Positions 5,681-5,685 of a DNA stretch of 5,685 nucleotides are shown piece after piece (the first letter of the stretch is position 1; each line of letters opens with the position of its first letter). The translations under genes were made by a program, and so were the position numbers. Source of the DNA: JANRIC01 sp033765345 (GTDB lineage: Bacteria > Bacteroidota > Bacteroidia > Cytophagales > Microscillaceae); the NCBI GenBank assembly GCA_033765345.1, contig JANRIC010000151.1, positions 1-5,685 of the forward strand. Reading direction: 5' to 3'. Below the pieces are notes generated by a model. The model saw only the letters and a list, made by a program, of their open reading frames with translations, made no database searches and was not told where the DNA came from.

Positions 5681-5685
5681 AAAAA

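Overview
The window looks like chromosomal DNA from a member of the Bacteroidota, most likely a Cytophagales-type marine or gliding bacterium. The evidence is the AT-rich composition, start codons without clear Shine-Dalgarno sequences, a match to the Bacteroidota sigma factor motif TAnnTTTG, and protein types typical of the phylum (CarboxypepD_reg-like outer-membrane protein, WGR, FAS1). All supported genes are on the + strand. I see no rRNA, tRNA, CRISPR array, transposase or recognisable defence operon.

Left part (1-1068): an AT-rich leader with a perfect 9-bp inverted repeat at the extreme left edge precedes a DUF1963 (YwqG-like) cytoplasmic protein (162-932). Four bases after its stop is a 19-codon relic that reads like the first residues of a WGR-domain protein and then stops. 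The next 72 bases hold nothing recognisable.

Middle part (1069-4949): a membrane-embedded M50 (site-2-protease-like) zinc metalloprotease with HELGH is followed, after a probable promoter at 1921-1928, by three closely spaced genes for envelope proteins. These are a small secreted beta-rich protein with a lipocalin-like GxW motif, a 657-residue outer-membrane protein with an N-terminal carboxypeptidase-regulatory-like domain and a barrel-like C-terminus, and a 145-residue membrane-anchored or lipoprotein-like protein with a possible OB-fold (tRNA_anti-like) domain. Gaps of 12 and 22 bases suggest one operon. Its function is unknown; all three products should leave the cytoplasm.

Right part (4950-5685): this is a stretch of gene debris. 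It begins with a frameshifted, stop-interrupted coding relic that is in frame with the preceding gene. A 42-codon ORF of doubtful status follows, then the first ~45 residues of a fasciclin (FAS1) domain, cut off and followed by a short unrelated tail. The window ends in very AT-rich sequence with short direct and inverted repeats. Three broken genes in 5.7 kb point to local rearrangement or decay. I see no convincing new multi-gene system; the most interesting items are the fragments, the uncharacterised envelope operon and the atypical M50 active-site motif.
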